DNA of 64,000 nt from Campylobacter showae (lineage in GTDB: Bacteria; Campylobacterota; Campylobacteria; Campylobacterales; Campylobacteraceae): assembly GCF_900699785.1 (NCBI RefSeq), contig NZ_LR535679.1, positions 372,001 to 436,000 of the forward strand. The letters are read 5' to 3'. Below, one piece after another: positions 17,177 to 24,841 of this stretch (the stretch's first letter is position 1; every line of letters starts with the position of its first letter). Below the pieces are notes generated by a model that saw only the letters and a program-made list of their open reading frames with translations, was not told where the DNA came from and did not search any database. The position numbers and the translations under genes are program-made.

Positions 17177-18432
17177 TTTATTTCCTCTCTTAAAAAGCTA
17201 AATTTAGGCAACTTCGCGCCCAAATTTACTTCGTTTTCGTTGCCGCTGTGGATTTCTGCTATTTCCTTGCCTTTTTTGGTTACGAGCTTTTTAAATTTGA
17301 TAAATTTCTTGCCGTCGCGACCAAAAATTTGCGAGATTTCGCTCTCGCCCTCATCTATCTGAGCGCCCAGTGGAGCCACTATCTCATACTCGTTGCCCGG
17401 GAAAATTTTATATTTGCATTTAAAAAACTCGCCGTCTAAAGTCATGGCGTTTACCTGATGGGTGCCCTCCTCTAGGCTGCTGGCGTGATTTTGCGTATCA
17501 GCCTTTTCAAACGGGCGATTTACCAGGTAGCCGTCGGTAAAACCGCGATTTTTTAGCGTATTTAGCTCGCCGGCGTAAATTTGCGCGTCAAATTTGCCAG
17601 CCACTGCGTCATCTACGGCCATGCGATAGGCTCTAGTTGCACAGGCGGCGTAGTATTCGCTTTTCGTGCGGCCTTCGATCTTTAGGCTATCGACCGCGCC
17701 GCTTTCGATGATGTCTTTGATGTGAGCGGATAGATTTAAATCCTTAGAGTTCATTATGTGCGTACCGCTTTCGTCCTCCTCGAGACGAAACAGCACACCA
17801 CTCTCCTCACTCTTTGCGTAGAGTTCGTATTTAAACCTGCAGTCGTTGGCGCAGCTACCGCGGTTTGACTGGCGGCCGCTTTGCACGGAGCTGACCAAAC
17901 AGCGCCCAGAATACGCAAAACACATCGAGCCGTGCACGAAAATTTCGATATCCAGCGTCGGGATTTGCTCTTTTATCTTCACGACGTCTTTTAGGCTCAT
18001 TTCGCGCGCCACGACGATGCGTTTTGCGCCCATTTCGTGGTAAATTTTGGCATCCAGAGCATTCATGACGTTTGCCTGCGTCGAGAGATGGATCTCGATG
18101 TCGGGGGCTATTTCTTTTGCCAGGCTCATGACGCCAGGAGTCGCGATGATAAAGGCATCTGGCTTCATCGCCGATATCGTTTGCAAGTGGCGTTTTAGCG
18201 GCTCGATTTGCGAGCTAAAAGGAAACGCGTTTACCGTCGCGTAAAATTTCTTGCCTTTTGCGTGCGTGTATTCGATAGCTTCTTTAAAGGTTTCAAGGTT
18301 AAATTCGCGCGCCGAACGAGTGCGAAGCGAAAAGCTCGCCACCGATGCATAAACCGCGTCTGCGCCGTACTCTAGAGCTATTTTTAGCTTGGTTAAATTC
18401 CCCGCGGGAGATAAAAGCTCAGGCTTTAGCAC
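17173..18432 (-). CDS. U32-family peptidase / tRNA hydroxylation protein TrhP-like
   Basis: 419 aa. Begins KPELLSPAGNLTKLKIALEYGADAVYAS, and contains the U32 signature EIFVHGSMCFAYSGRCLVSS (around 163-182) plus Cys-rich RGSCANDCRFKYEL, the likely Fe-S ligands. YegQ/TrhP members hydroxylate U34 of tRNAs; older literature calls relatives collagenase PrtC. The start is GTG, overlapping the cheZ stop by one base (TAGTG). The Fe-S/TrhP role is by family; protease activity is doubtful. Confidence 0.86.
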   Translation of the reverse strand: MLKPELLSPAGNLTKLKIALEYGADAVYASVASFSLRTRSAREFNLETFKEAIEYTHAKGKKFYATVNAFPFSSQIEPLKRHLQTISAMKPDAFIIATPGVMSLAKEIAPDIEIHLSTQANVMNALDAKIYHEMGAKRIVVAREMSLKDVVKIKEQIPTLDIEIFVHGSMCFAYSGRCLVSSVQSGRQSNRGSCANDCRFKYELYAKSEESGVLFRLEEDESGTHIMNSKDLNLSAHIKDIIESGAVDSLKIEGRTKSEYYAACATRAYRMAVDDAVAGKFDAQIYAGELNTLKNRGFTDGYLVNRPFEKADTQNHASSLEEGTHQVNAMTLDGEFFKCKYKIFPGNEYEIVAPLGAQIDEGESEISQIFGRDGKKFIKFKKLVTKKGKEIAEIHSGNENEVNLGAKLPKFSFLREEIK

Positions 18433-19154
18433 TATTTTTTGCCCAAACTTTCTATCAGAGCTTCGATATCGTCGTTACTGACGAGGTTTTCGGTGTGCGT
18501 ATCGCCAGCGATATGCACGGCCGAAGATACGCGCTTCTCGTCGTCGATCTTGCCCTCAAACAAACTGCTCATATACTTGCTAAGCGCGCGCATGACGTTG
18601 ATGACGCGCTCGATCTTCTGGCGGTGGATGTCTTGATACTGCATCATATCCATCGCCATCATGATCTCGTCTTCAGCCATCCTGACGTTATCTAGCGTCA
18701 TTTCGGCGGAGCTTTTTAGGGCGTTATTTTTCTCTAGCGCCTCGGAAAAAGCGGCGATATTCGGGAATTTTTCGTGTAGTTTCGTAAAAATTTCGATATT
18801 AGCCTCGATACCGCCGATAATCTCGCTAAGTCCGCTCTCCGCGTCCATAGAAAAGTTATTGATCGCATCAAGCTTGTCAAACATCTGCGTGGCTTTTTCC
18901 TCGCTATCCTTTGTGACGTCGTCTAGCTGATGAACCATCTTGTGATCGTCCGTCGGTGGAGGCGGAGGCCACGGCATGTTCGAGGATATACGCATCTCGG
19001 TGCCCTCGTAGTTTATTATCTGTTCACTCGGCGCCGGATCGGTTTTTTTCGCGCTCTCTTCCGCAGGCGGCGCAATTTCTTCCGCTGTTTCCTCGCCGAT
19101 CTCTTCATCTTCAAAATCGCCCGCCATCAAGGCGTCAAGTTCTTCTTGCGTCAT
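18432..19154 (-). CDS. cheZ: Chemotaxis phosphatase CheZ (distant, epsilon-type)
   Basis: 240 aa. An acidic, Pro-rich N terminus (EEIAPPAEESAKK, WPPPPPTDD), then a four-helix-bundle region with MAMDMMQYQDIHRQKIERVI near 170-189, matching the CheZ catalytic helix in which Asp and Gln attack phospho-CheY. The C-terminal DIEALIESLGKK resembles the CheY-docking peptide of E. coli CheZ. The H. pylori HP0170 / C. jejuni Cj0700 family has been shown to be CheZ. AGGAG precedes the ATG. First gene of the long minus-strand operon. Confidence 0.87.
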   Translation of the reverse strand: MTQEELDALMAGDFEDEEIGEETAEEIAPPAEESAKKTDPAPSEQIINYEGTEMRISSNMPWPPPPPTDDHKMVHQLDDVTKDSEEKATQMFDKLDAINNFSMDAESGLSEIIGGIEANIEIFTKLHEKFPNIAAFSEALEKNNALKSSAEMTLDNVRMAEDEIMMAMDMMQYQDIHRQKIERVINVMRALSKYMSSLFEGKIDDEKRVSSAVHIAGDTHTENLVSNDDIEALIESLGKK

Positions 19155-19280
19155 AAAATCTCCTATTTAAATTTGGGCTGATTATATAGAAAATTAACGA
19201 AATATAAGTTTAAAAACCCAAACTTTATCCTTAAATTTATTAAATTTTAGGTAGCATTTGCAAAATATTTAAGGATAAAA

Positions 19281-20060
19281 ATGAGAGTCGATCTGCACAA
19301 CCACACGCCGCTTTGCAAACACGCCGTAGATGAGCCTAGAGAGTATGTTTTAAGCGCGATAAATTCAAACTGCGAGTATTTTGGCTTTAGCGATCACGCG
19401 CCGATGAAATTTGACGAGGCGTACCGTATGGAATTTTCGCAAATACCCTCTTACGAGAGCGAAATTTTGCGCCTCAGAGACGAATTTGACGGGCGGATTA
19501 AAATTTTGCTGGGATACGAAGTCGATTTTTTAGAGGGCTTTATGGACGAGCGGGTTTTAGGGCGCAAGGTCGATTACCTCATCGGTTCGGTGCATTTTTT
19601 GGGCGGCTGGGGCTTTGACAATCCCGAATTTATCGGCGAATACAAAAAACGCGACATAGATCAAATTTGGCGGGATTATTTTTACTGCGTCGAAAAGATG
19701 GCAAAGTCGGGTAAATTTGACATAGTCGGGCATTTGGATTTGCTAAAGGTATTTAAATTTATGCCAAAAACTGACGTTAGACTCCTCGCCAAAGACGCAA
19801 TCGAGGCTATAAAAAAGGCAAATTTGACGGTGGAGATAAATGCGGCCGGCTTTAGAAAACCGGTCGGAGAGCAGTATCCGAGCGTAAATTTACTAGAAAT
19901 GATCGCCGAAAAAAAAATCCCTATCACGTTTGGCTCGGACGCGCACACTAAGGACCAAGTCGGTCTAAACGGCGAAAAATGCGAGCAAATCGCTAGAAAT
20001 TTAGGCTTTAGCAAGTGTGCGGTATTTCAAAACCGCGATAGAGAATTTGTAAAATTTTAG
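19281..20060 (+). CDS. PHP-domain phosphatase (histidinol-phosphatase HisJ type)
   Basis: 259 aa with the PHP metal motifs: VDLHNHTPLCKHA (3-15), YFGFSDHAPM (32-42), DIVGHLDLL near 150, and GSDAHTKDQVG near 230. Trinuclear-metal phosphoesterase; the HNHTPLCKHA start and length fit HisJ/HisK-type histidinol-phosphatase, the penultimate step of histidine synthesis. No other his gene is near. Ribosome site AAGGATAAAA precedes the ATG. Confidence 0.85.
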   Translation: MRVDLHNHTPLCKHAVDEPREYVLSAINSNCEYFGFSDHAPMKFDEAYRMEFSQIPSYESEILRLRDEFDGRIKILLGYEVDFLEGFMDERVLGRKVDYLIGSVHFLGGWGFDNPEFIGEYKKRDIDQIWRDYFYCVEKMAKSGKFDIVGHLDLLKVFKFMPKTDVRLLAKDAIEAIKKANLTVEINAAGFRKPVGEQYPSVNLLEMIAEKKIPITFGSDAHTKDQVGLNGEKCEQIARNLGFSKCAVFQNRDREFVKF

Positions 20061-20145
20061 ATCGGGTAGAAAAAATTATTTAAATTAATCTTAAAAGTAA
20101 AATTTTATGATAAAATTACAAAATCAATAAACACAGGAGCGAAAA

Positions 20146-21576
20146 ATGGGAAAATTCGTAAAAAGTGTCGATCATTTTTTTGATTTTTGCAAAGAACACG
20201 AGGTCAAATTCGTGGATTTTAGATTTACCGATATGAACGGCGCTTGGCACAGCATATCTTATAACATAAAATTCGTAGAAAAAGATCACTTCGTAAACGG
20301 CATACCGATGGATGCGAGCTCGCTAGGAGGATGGCAACCGATCGAAAGAAGCGATATGCTGATGTGCCCCGAGGCAACTAGCGCCTTTTTAGATCCATTT
20401 ACCGCCGACGTTACGGTCGTGGTTTTTGCCGATATTTACGACATTTACAAGGGTCAAATTTACGAAAAATGCCCGCGCTCGATAGCCAAAAAAGCTATGG
20501 CCTACGTCAAAGAAAGCGGCATGGGCGATGTGGCGTATTTTGGGCCGGAGAATGAGTTTTTTATATTTGATAACGTAAAAATAGTAGACAGCCCAAACTG
20601 TGCGATGTTTGAAGTAGATAGCGAAGAAGGCGAGTGGAACGATGCTAGAGACTTTAAAGACAGCTACAACACCGGCCACCGCCCAAGAAGAAAAGGCGGC
20701 TATCTAATGACGCAACCGACCGACAGCATGGTTGATCTGCGCGCCGAGATGATGCAGGTTTTAGAGCAAGTCGGCCTTGAAGTCATGCTAGGACACCACG
20801 AGGTCGCGCAAGGACAAGGCGAGCTGGGGGTTAAATTCGGGACCCTTCTTGAAGCGGCCGATAACGTGCAAATTTACAAATACGTCGTCAAAATGGTCGC
20901 CCACCTAAACGGCAAAACGGCGACATTTATGCCAAAACCGCTCTACGGCGATAACGGTAGCGGCATGCACGTGCATCAGTCGGTGTGGAAAGACGGCAAA
21001 AATTTATTCTACGGCGAAGGAAAATACGCAAATTTGAGCGATTTTGCGCGCTGGTACATCGGCGGAATCTTAAAACACGCAAGGAGCGTCGCGGCCTTTA
21101 CAAACCCTAGCACAAACAGCTACAAACGCTTGATCCCGGGCTTTGAGGCGCCGTCAATCCTAACGTATTCTAGCCAAAACCGCTCCGCCTCGATCCGTAT
21201 CCCATACGGCTCTGGAGAAAAATCGGTCCGCGCCGAAATGCGCTTCCCCGACGGTACGGCAAACCCGTATTTGGCCTTTTCAGCGATGCTGATGGCGGGA
21301 CTTGACGGCGTAAAAAATAAGATGGAACCGGTCGGTCCGATGGATGAAAATTTATTTAAACTACACCTAGATGAGATCCGCGAACGCGGTATCGAGCAGC
21401 TCCCACACACGTTAAGAGGTAGCCTAGAGGCGCTAATTCGCGATAACGAATACCTTCATCCGATCATGACTCCGACGTTTATAAATGCGTATCAGCATTA
21501 TAAATTCGAGAGTCAAGTATGGCCGTACGAAGCGCGACCTACTCCATACGAGTTTAAAACCTGCTTTTCTTGCTAA
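20146..21576 (+). CDS. glnA: Glutamine synthetase type I
   Basis: 476 aa dodecameric ammonia-assimilating enzyme. Seen: [16 protein letters not shown] (24-39), the metal-binding GPENEFFIF (near 131), [19 protein letters not shown] (near 273), and [27 protein letters not shown] (near 330-356) with substrate residues. The expected adenylylation loop is replaced by [22 protein letters not shown]; the usual NLYDLPPEE Tyr is absent, so it is probably not adenylylated. Upstream TATGATAAAAT near 20107 is a candidate -10. A strong terminator follows. Confidence 0.97.
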   Translation: MGKFVKSVDHFFDFCKEHEVKFVDFRFTDMNGAWHSISYNIKFVEKDHFVNGIPMDASSLGGWQPIERSDMLMCPEATSAFLDPFTADVTVVVFADIYDIYKGQIYEKCPRSIAKKAMAYVKESGMGDVAYFGPENEFFIFDNVKIVDSPNCAMFEVDSEEGEWNDARDFKDSYNTGHRPRRKGGYLMTQPTDSMVDLRAEMMQVLEQVGLEVMLGHHEVAQGQGELGVKFGTLLEAADNVQIYKYVVKMVAHLNGKTATFMPKPLYGDNGSGMHVHQSVWKDGKNLFYGEGKYANLSDFARWYIGGILKHARSVAAFTNPSTNSYKRLIPGFEAPSILTYSSQNRSASIRIPYGSGEKSVRAEMRFPDGTANPYLAFSAMLMAGLDGVKNKMEPVGPMDENLFKLHLDEIRERGIEQLPHTLRGSLEALIRDNEYLHPIMTPTFINAYQHYKFESQVWPYEARPTPYEFKTCFSC

Positions 21577-21580
21577 ATTT

Positions 21581-21604
21581 AAGGGATTGCAAAATCCCTT
21601 TTTG
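21581..21604 (+). terminator. Rho-independent terminator of glnA
   Basis: Perfect 8-bp stem AAGGGATT (21581-21588) with AATCCCTT (21593-21600), 4-nt loop GCAA, running into TTT and a T-rich stretch. Confidence 0.82.
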
Positions 21605-21733
21605 GTTTTTCAGTCAAATTTTGCCTTTTTAAATTTGGGTCAAATTTGATTTTTTTCGTGATTTTAATGAACGCAAAATTTGTTAAATTAAATCAAATTT
21701 GCGGCTAAATTTAAAAAACAGCGGCTTTTTGTC

Positions 21734-21762
21734 TTGACAAATCAGCCTTTTTTATATATAAT
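21734..21762 (+). promoter_or_regulatory. Consensus sigma-70 promoter for the tRNA cluster
   Basis: TTGACA at 21734-21739 and TATAAT at 21757-21762, spaced exactly 17 bp, 22 bases before the first tRNA. Both hexamers are perfect. Campylobacter promoters usually lack a conserved -35, so this marks a strong stable-RNA promoter. Confidence 0.88.
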
Positions 21763-21784
21763 CACGTTTCGTTTTTTGAAAAAT

Positions 21785-21860
21785 GTCTTGTTAGCTCAGT
21801 CGGTAGAGCATTTCACTTTTAATGAAGGGGTCGCTGGTTCGAGTCCAGCACAGGACACCA
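21785..21860 (+). tRNA. tRNA-Lys(TTT), copy 1
   Basis: Acceptor GTCTTGT pairs with ACAGGAC, discriminator A, encoded CCA. D stem GCTC/GAGC, anticodon loop CTTTTAA (TTT), T loop TTCGAGT. Identical to the gene at 22128. Confidence 0.97.
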
Positions 21861-21872
21861 TTTTTTTACATA

Positions 21873-21948
21873 GACCCTTTCGTCTAGTGGCCCAGGACTC
21901 TACTCTCTCAGTGTAGCAACAGAGGTTCAAATCCTTTAAGGGTCGCCA
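21873..21948 (+). tRNA. tRNA-Glu-like, anticodon CTC, irregular anticodon stem
   Basis: Acceptor GACCCTT pairs fully with AAGGGTC; CCA is encoded. Aligned to tRNA-Glu, the anticodon loop is CTCTCAG, giving CTC. The anticodon stem CTACT/TGTAG has a T-T mismatch at 31-39, and the T stem relies on a G-T pair. It differs at many positions from the Glu gene at 22485. It may be functional or decaying. Confidence 0.75.
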
Positions 21949-21963
21949 CGATTTAGTCTTTTT

Positions 21964-22039
21964 GGTCGCTTAGCTCAGTTGGTAGAGCGCCACCCTTACA
22001 AGGTGGATGTCATAAGTTCGAGTCTTATAGCGACCACCA
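21964..22039 (+). tRNA. tRNA-Val(TAC), copy 1
   Basis: Acceptor GGTCGCT/AGCGACC, anticodon stem CCACC/GGTGG, loop CTTACAA (TAC), encoded CCA. Identical to the gene at 22225. Confidence 0.97.
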
Positions 22040-22047
22040 TTTTAGGT

Positions 22048-22124
22048 GCAGCGGTAGTTCAGATGGTTAGAATGCCGCCCTGTCACGGCGGAGGTCGCGG
22101 GTTCGAGCCCCGTCCGCTGCGCCA
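22048..22124 (+). tRNA. tRNA-Asp(GTC), copy 1
   Basis: Acceptor GCAGCGG/CCGCTGC, anticodon stem CCGCC/GGCGG, loop CTGTCAC (GTC), encoded CCA. Same 8-nt spacer (TTTTAGGT) from Val as in copy 2. Confidence 0.97.
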
Positions 22125-22127
22125 TTT

Positions 22128-22203
22128 GTCTTGTTAGCTCAGTCGGTAGAGCATTTCACTTTTAATGAAGGGGTCGCTGGTTCGAGTCCAGCACAGGACA
22201 CCA
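22128..22203 (+). tRNA. tRNA-Lys(TTT), copy 2
   Basis: Identical to copy 1 at 21785. Three bases (TTT) separate it from tRNA-Asp copy 1. Confidence 0.97.
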
Positions 22204-22224
22204 TTTATTTTTTTGTTAAATTTG

Positions 22225-22300
22225 GGTCGCTTAGCTCAGTTGGTAGAGCGCCACCCTTACAAGGTGGATGTCATAAGTTCGAGTCTTATAGCGACCACCA
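22225..22300 (+). tRNA. tRNA-Val(TAC), copy 2
   Basis: Identical to copy 1 at 21964. The Glu gene that separates Lys and Val in the first unit is absent here; a 21-nt AT-rich spacer takes its place. Confidence 0.97.
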
Positions 22301-22308
22301 TTTTAGGT

Positions 22309-22385
22309 GCAGCGGTAGTTCAGATGGTTAGAATGCCGCCCTGTCACGGCGGAGGTCGCGGGTTCGAGCCCCGTCCGCTGCGCCA
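22309..22385 (+). tRNA. tRNA-Asp(GTC), copy 2
   Basis: Identical to copy 1 at 22048, including the flanking spacers TTTTAGGT and TTT. Confidence 0.97.
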
Positions 22386-22388
22386 TTT

Positions 22389-22464
22389 GCCTCGTTAGCT
22401 CAGTTGGTAGAGCATATCACTCTTAATGATGGGGTCGTAGGTTCGAGCCCTACACGGGGCACCA
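22389..22464 (+). tRNA. tRNA-Lys(CTT)
   Basis: Acceptor GCCTCGT/ACGGGGC (one T-G pair), anticodon stem TATCA/TGATG, loop CTCTTAA giving anticodon CTT, encoded CCA. It sits exactly where a third Lys(TTT) would fall in the repeated Val-Asp-Lys unit, so it is a diverged copy reading AAG. Confidence 0.93.
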
Positions 22465-22484
22465 CGATTTATTTTATCATTGTT

Positions 22485-22559
22485 GGCCCTTTCGTCTAGC
22501 GGTTAGGACACCAGCCTCTCACGTTGGTAACACGAGTTCGATTCTCGTAAGGGTCACCA
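22485..22559 (+). tRNA. tRNA-Glu(CTC)
   Basis: Acceptor GGCCCTT/AAGGGTC (one G-T pair), anticodon stem CCAGC/GTTGG, loop CTCTCAC giving CTC, T stem ACGAG/CTCGT, encoded CCA. A regular cloverleaf, unlike the Glu-like gene at 21873. It reads GAG only, so a TTC isoacceptor must exist elsewhere. Confidence 0.93.
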
Positions 22560-22918
22560 ATCCGCTTTTAAATTTACTACTTCGCTTTTTAAGTTGCCTT
22601 GCATAAAAACCATATTTCAATATGAGCGCAAATTAGTAATCTCTAGCTTTTATAAAAAGTCACAACCGCAAGCATTTAATTTCATGCCAATTCTCTTTTT
22701 AATAATCCGCAAAAAAGCAATAATAAACCATGCAATCACGGGAGCTTTAATTGGGTTAAAAACACTCCAAAAAACTATCTGTAAATTTGTTTCAAGTAAA
22801 TTTTAAAAATCATAAAATTCTGAACGCAATTTTTTACCGATTTTATTTCAAATTTAAAAATAAACAGAGAAATACTCAAGCAAGCAGCCAAATTTTGCCG
22901 ACTCAACGGCAAATTTAG
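22560..22918. other. Intergenic region between tRNA cluster and recG
   Basis: About 360 AT-rich bases with several AAATTT words. An open frame at 22594-22806 lacks a ribosome site and a recognisable product and is not called. No clear intrinsic terminator for the tRNA operon is seen. Confidence 0.6.
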
Positions 22919-24841
22919 CTAAATCCCAAGCCTATCCTTCGCCGCTTGCGTGATCTCCTCTTCGTAGTCGTAGTATTCAAACGTCGCACCGTGCTGAAAC
23001 GCGCCATTTAGGATGTCGCCGCTTTGGCGATTTTTAAGGTCTATCTCGGCGATCTTAAAGCCATCCAGCGTCTCGCAAAACTCCCTCAGGCGCGACGGCG
23101 GATTTTTAAGCTTTGTAAACAAAAAGCAAAATCCGCTCCCGCCGTTTCGCCCCACTCGTCCGCGCAGCTGATGCAGGCTTGCTAGACCAAGCCTCTCCGC
23201 GCCCACGATCACGATCGTGCTAAGCCTTGGCAGCGAGATGCCGACCTCGACCACCGTAGTCGATAGCAGCACGTCTCCGCTCTCGCGAAATTCGCGCAAC
23301 ACTTGCTCTTTTTCTTTGTCCTTGCCGTGCGTGACGTAAACGTTTGCAAAATTTGCCCGCCAAAACCCCTGCGCCTCCTCTAGCCCCTGATAGTTCGAGC
23401 TTTCGCTGCCCTCCACGAGCGGGTATATCACGGCGACTTGCTTGCCTTTAGCGATTTGCGATTTGATATGCGCCAGTAACTCGCCAAAGTCCGCGCTTTG
23501 TAAAATTTGCGTGTGGATGTGCTTTTCAAAAGGCATCTGCCGCAGGAAACTAAACTCCGCGAAACTACTTTGTATCATGCTTAGCGTGCGCGGGATCGGC
23601 GTTGCCGAAAACTGCACCACGTGAGCCTTAGTCTCGTTCGCCGCTTTTGTTTGCTTATTTCTTTTTTCGGGCTCGGTTGCGGTCAAATTTGCCTGCTCGC
23701 TACCGTCAAATTTACCGCTAGATTCGCCCTCAGCCCCGCCAGGTTGCGTCTCTTGCCCAAGCCCTCCGCTAGCTAGAGCGTTGATTTTCTCGCGTTGATT
23801 TGAGCCGAAACGGTGCTGCTCGTCTATCATCACCAAAGGCGCTGTGGGTAAGCTTTGATAAAGCAAAACATGCGTGCCTACGATGAGATTTACCCCGTCA
23901 AATTCAGGCTTGTCGCCGCTTTTAACAAGCAAAACGCGCATAAAATCAGGCAGCAAACGCGCCGCCTCGGCGTAAATTTGCTCGGCTAATATCGACGTGG
24001 GCGCCATAATGAGCGCAGGGCCGGGATAGACGCTAAGCGCGGCGGCTAGCATAACAAGCGTCTTGCCGCTGCCCACATCGCCCATCACGACGCGTCGCAC
24101 CGCCTCTTCGCCGCTAAAGTCCGCGCGCAGATCGGCGATAGCATTTAGCTGATCGGTTGTCGGCGCAAACGGTAAATTTTTAAGCCACTCCGAGATATCA
24201 AAAAGATTGATTTTAGGCGCCTTAAAGCGAGTTTTTTTAGCGTTTAGCTTTTTTAGATAGTTGTAAATTTCTACGAATTTTAGCACCTCCGCGCCCGCTT
24301 TTTCGCGAACGAGTGCGTCCAGCATCGCGACGCTTTTTTCGTCTCCTCGGTGCAGGCCTAGCAAAAACTCAGCCTCCCTAGGCGCGAGTCCCGCCTCAAT
24401 CAAATTGGGCAAATTTACGTATCTTTGGATCAAATTTTTAAACGAATCGTCTCTGAGAGAGAGCTTGTATTTGGGTATGATTTCGTTTACTTTTGTGACG
24501 ATTTTGGGATTGGTTAGCTGCCACGAGCCGTAGGCGTAGGCGCATTTGCCGCTCACAAACACGCTTTTGCCGACCTTAAATGCGCCGTGATGCCAAGGCT
24601 TGGCGTTAAAAATCACGATTTTGACGTTTTGCTCCCACGCTTCGCACCAGCATACGGCGTGCAGCATTCCGCCTTGGCGATACGCGCTTTTTATCTCTAC
24701 TGCGACGCTCACGTGCCCGTCTTTTGGCGCGGCGGCCAGGCTCGTATCTTCAAAGCTTTTAGGAAGCTTTAGCGCTAGATCGAGCAGAGTGGTTACGCCG
24801 ATTTTTTTTAGATTTATTCTGTCTTTTTCATCAAATTTCAT
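22919..24841 (-). CDS. recG: ATP-dependent DNA helicase RecG
   Basis: Branch-migration helicase that rescues stalled replication forks. I take the ATG at 24841 (MKFDEKDRINLKKIG), which overlaps the upstream gene by 11 bases; an ATG 15 bases earlier (24856) is also open. Counting from that earlier ATG: N-terminal wedge/OB region to about 130, Walker A GDVGSGKT at 259-266, DEQH at 345-348, SATPIPRT at 417-424, then the helicase C domain with HQLRGRVGRNG. Between DEQH and SATP lies a roughly 50-residue Gly/Glu/Lys/Asn-rich insertion (about 363-410) not expected in the family. The frame is unbroken, so this is not a sequencing frameshift. Confidence 0.93.
   Translation of the reverse strand: MKFDEKDRINLKKIGVTTLLDLALKLPKSFEDTSLAAAPKDGHVSVAVEIKSAYRQGGMLHAVCWCEAWEQNVKIVIFNAKPWHHGAFKVGKSVFVSGKCAYAYGSWQLTNPKIVTKVNEIIPKYKLSLRDDSFKNLIQRYVNLPNLIEAGLAPREAEFLLGLHRGDEKSVAMLDALVREKAGAEVLKFVEIYNYLKKLNAKKTRFKAPKINLFDISEWLKNLPFAPTTDQLNAIADLRADFSGEEAVRRVVMGDVGSGKTLVMLAAALSVYPGPALIMAPTSILAEQIYAEAARLLPDFMRVLLVKSGDKPEFDGVNLIVGTHVLLYQSLPTAPLVMIDEQHRFGSNQREKINALASGGLGQETQPGGAEGESSGKFDGSEQANLTATEPEKRNKQTKAANETKAHVVQFSATPIPRTLSMIQSSFAEFSFLRQMPFEKHIHTQILQSADFGELLAHIKSQIAKGKQVAVIYPLVEGSESSNYQGLEEAQGFWRANFANVYVTHGKDKEKEQVLREFRESGDVLLSTTVVEVGISLPRLSTIVIVGAERLGLASLHQLRGRVGRNGGSGFCFLFTKLKNPPSRLREFCETLDGFKIAEIDLKNRQSGDILNGAFQHGATFEYYDYEEEITQAAKDRLGI

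Noticed and set aside
21734-22398. Open frames across the tRNA cluster
   Set aside because: They translate tRNA genes; the RNA structures fully explain the sequence.
22594-22806. 70-codon frame after the tRNA cluster
   Set aside because: No ribosome site, no similarity I can name, AT-rich intergenic sequence.
23625-23775. Frameshift or assembly error in recG
   Set aside because: The reading frame is continuous on both sides and all helicase motifs are in the same frame; treated as a true insertion.
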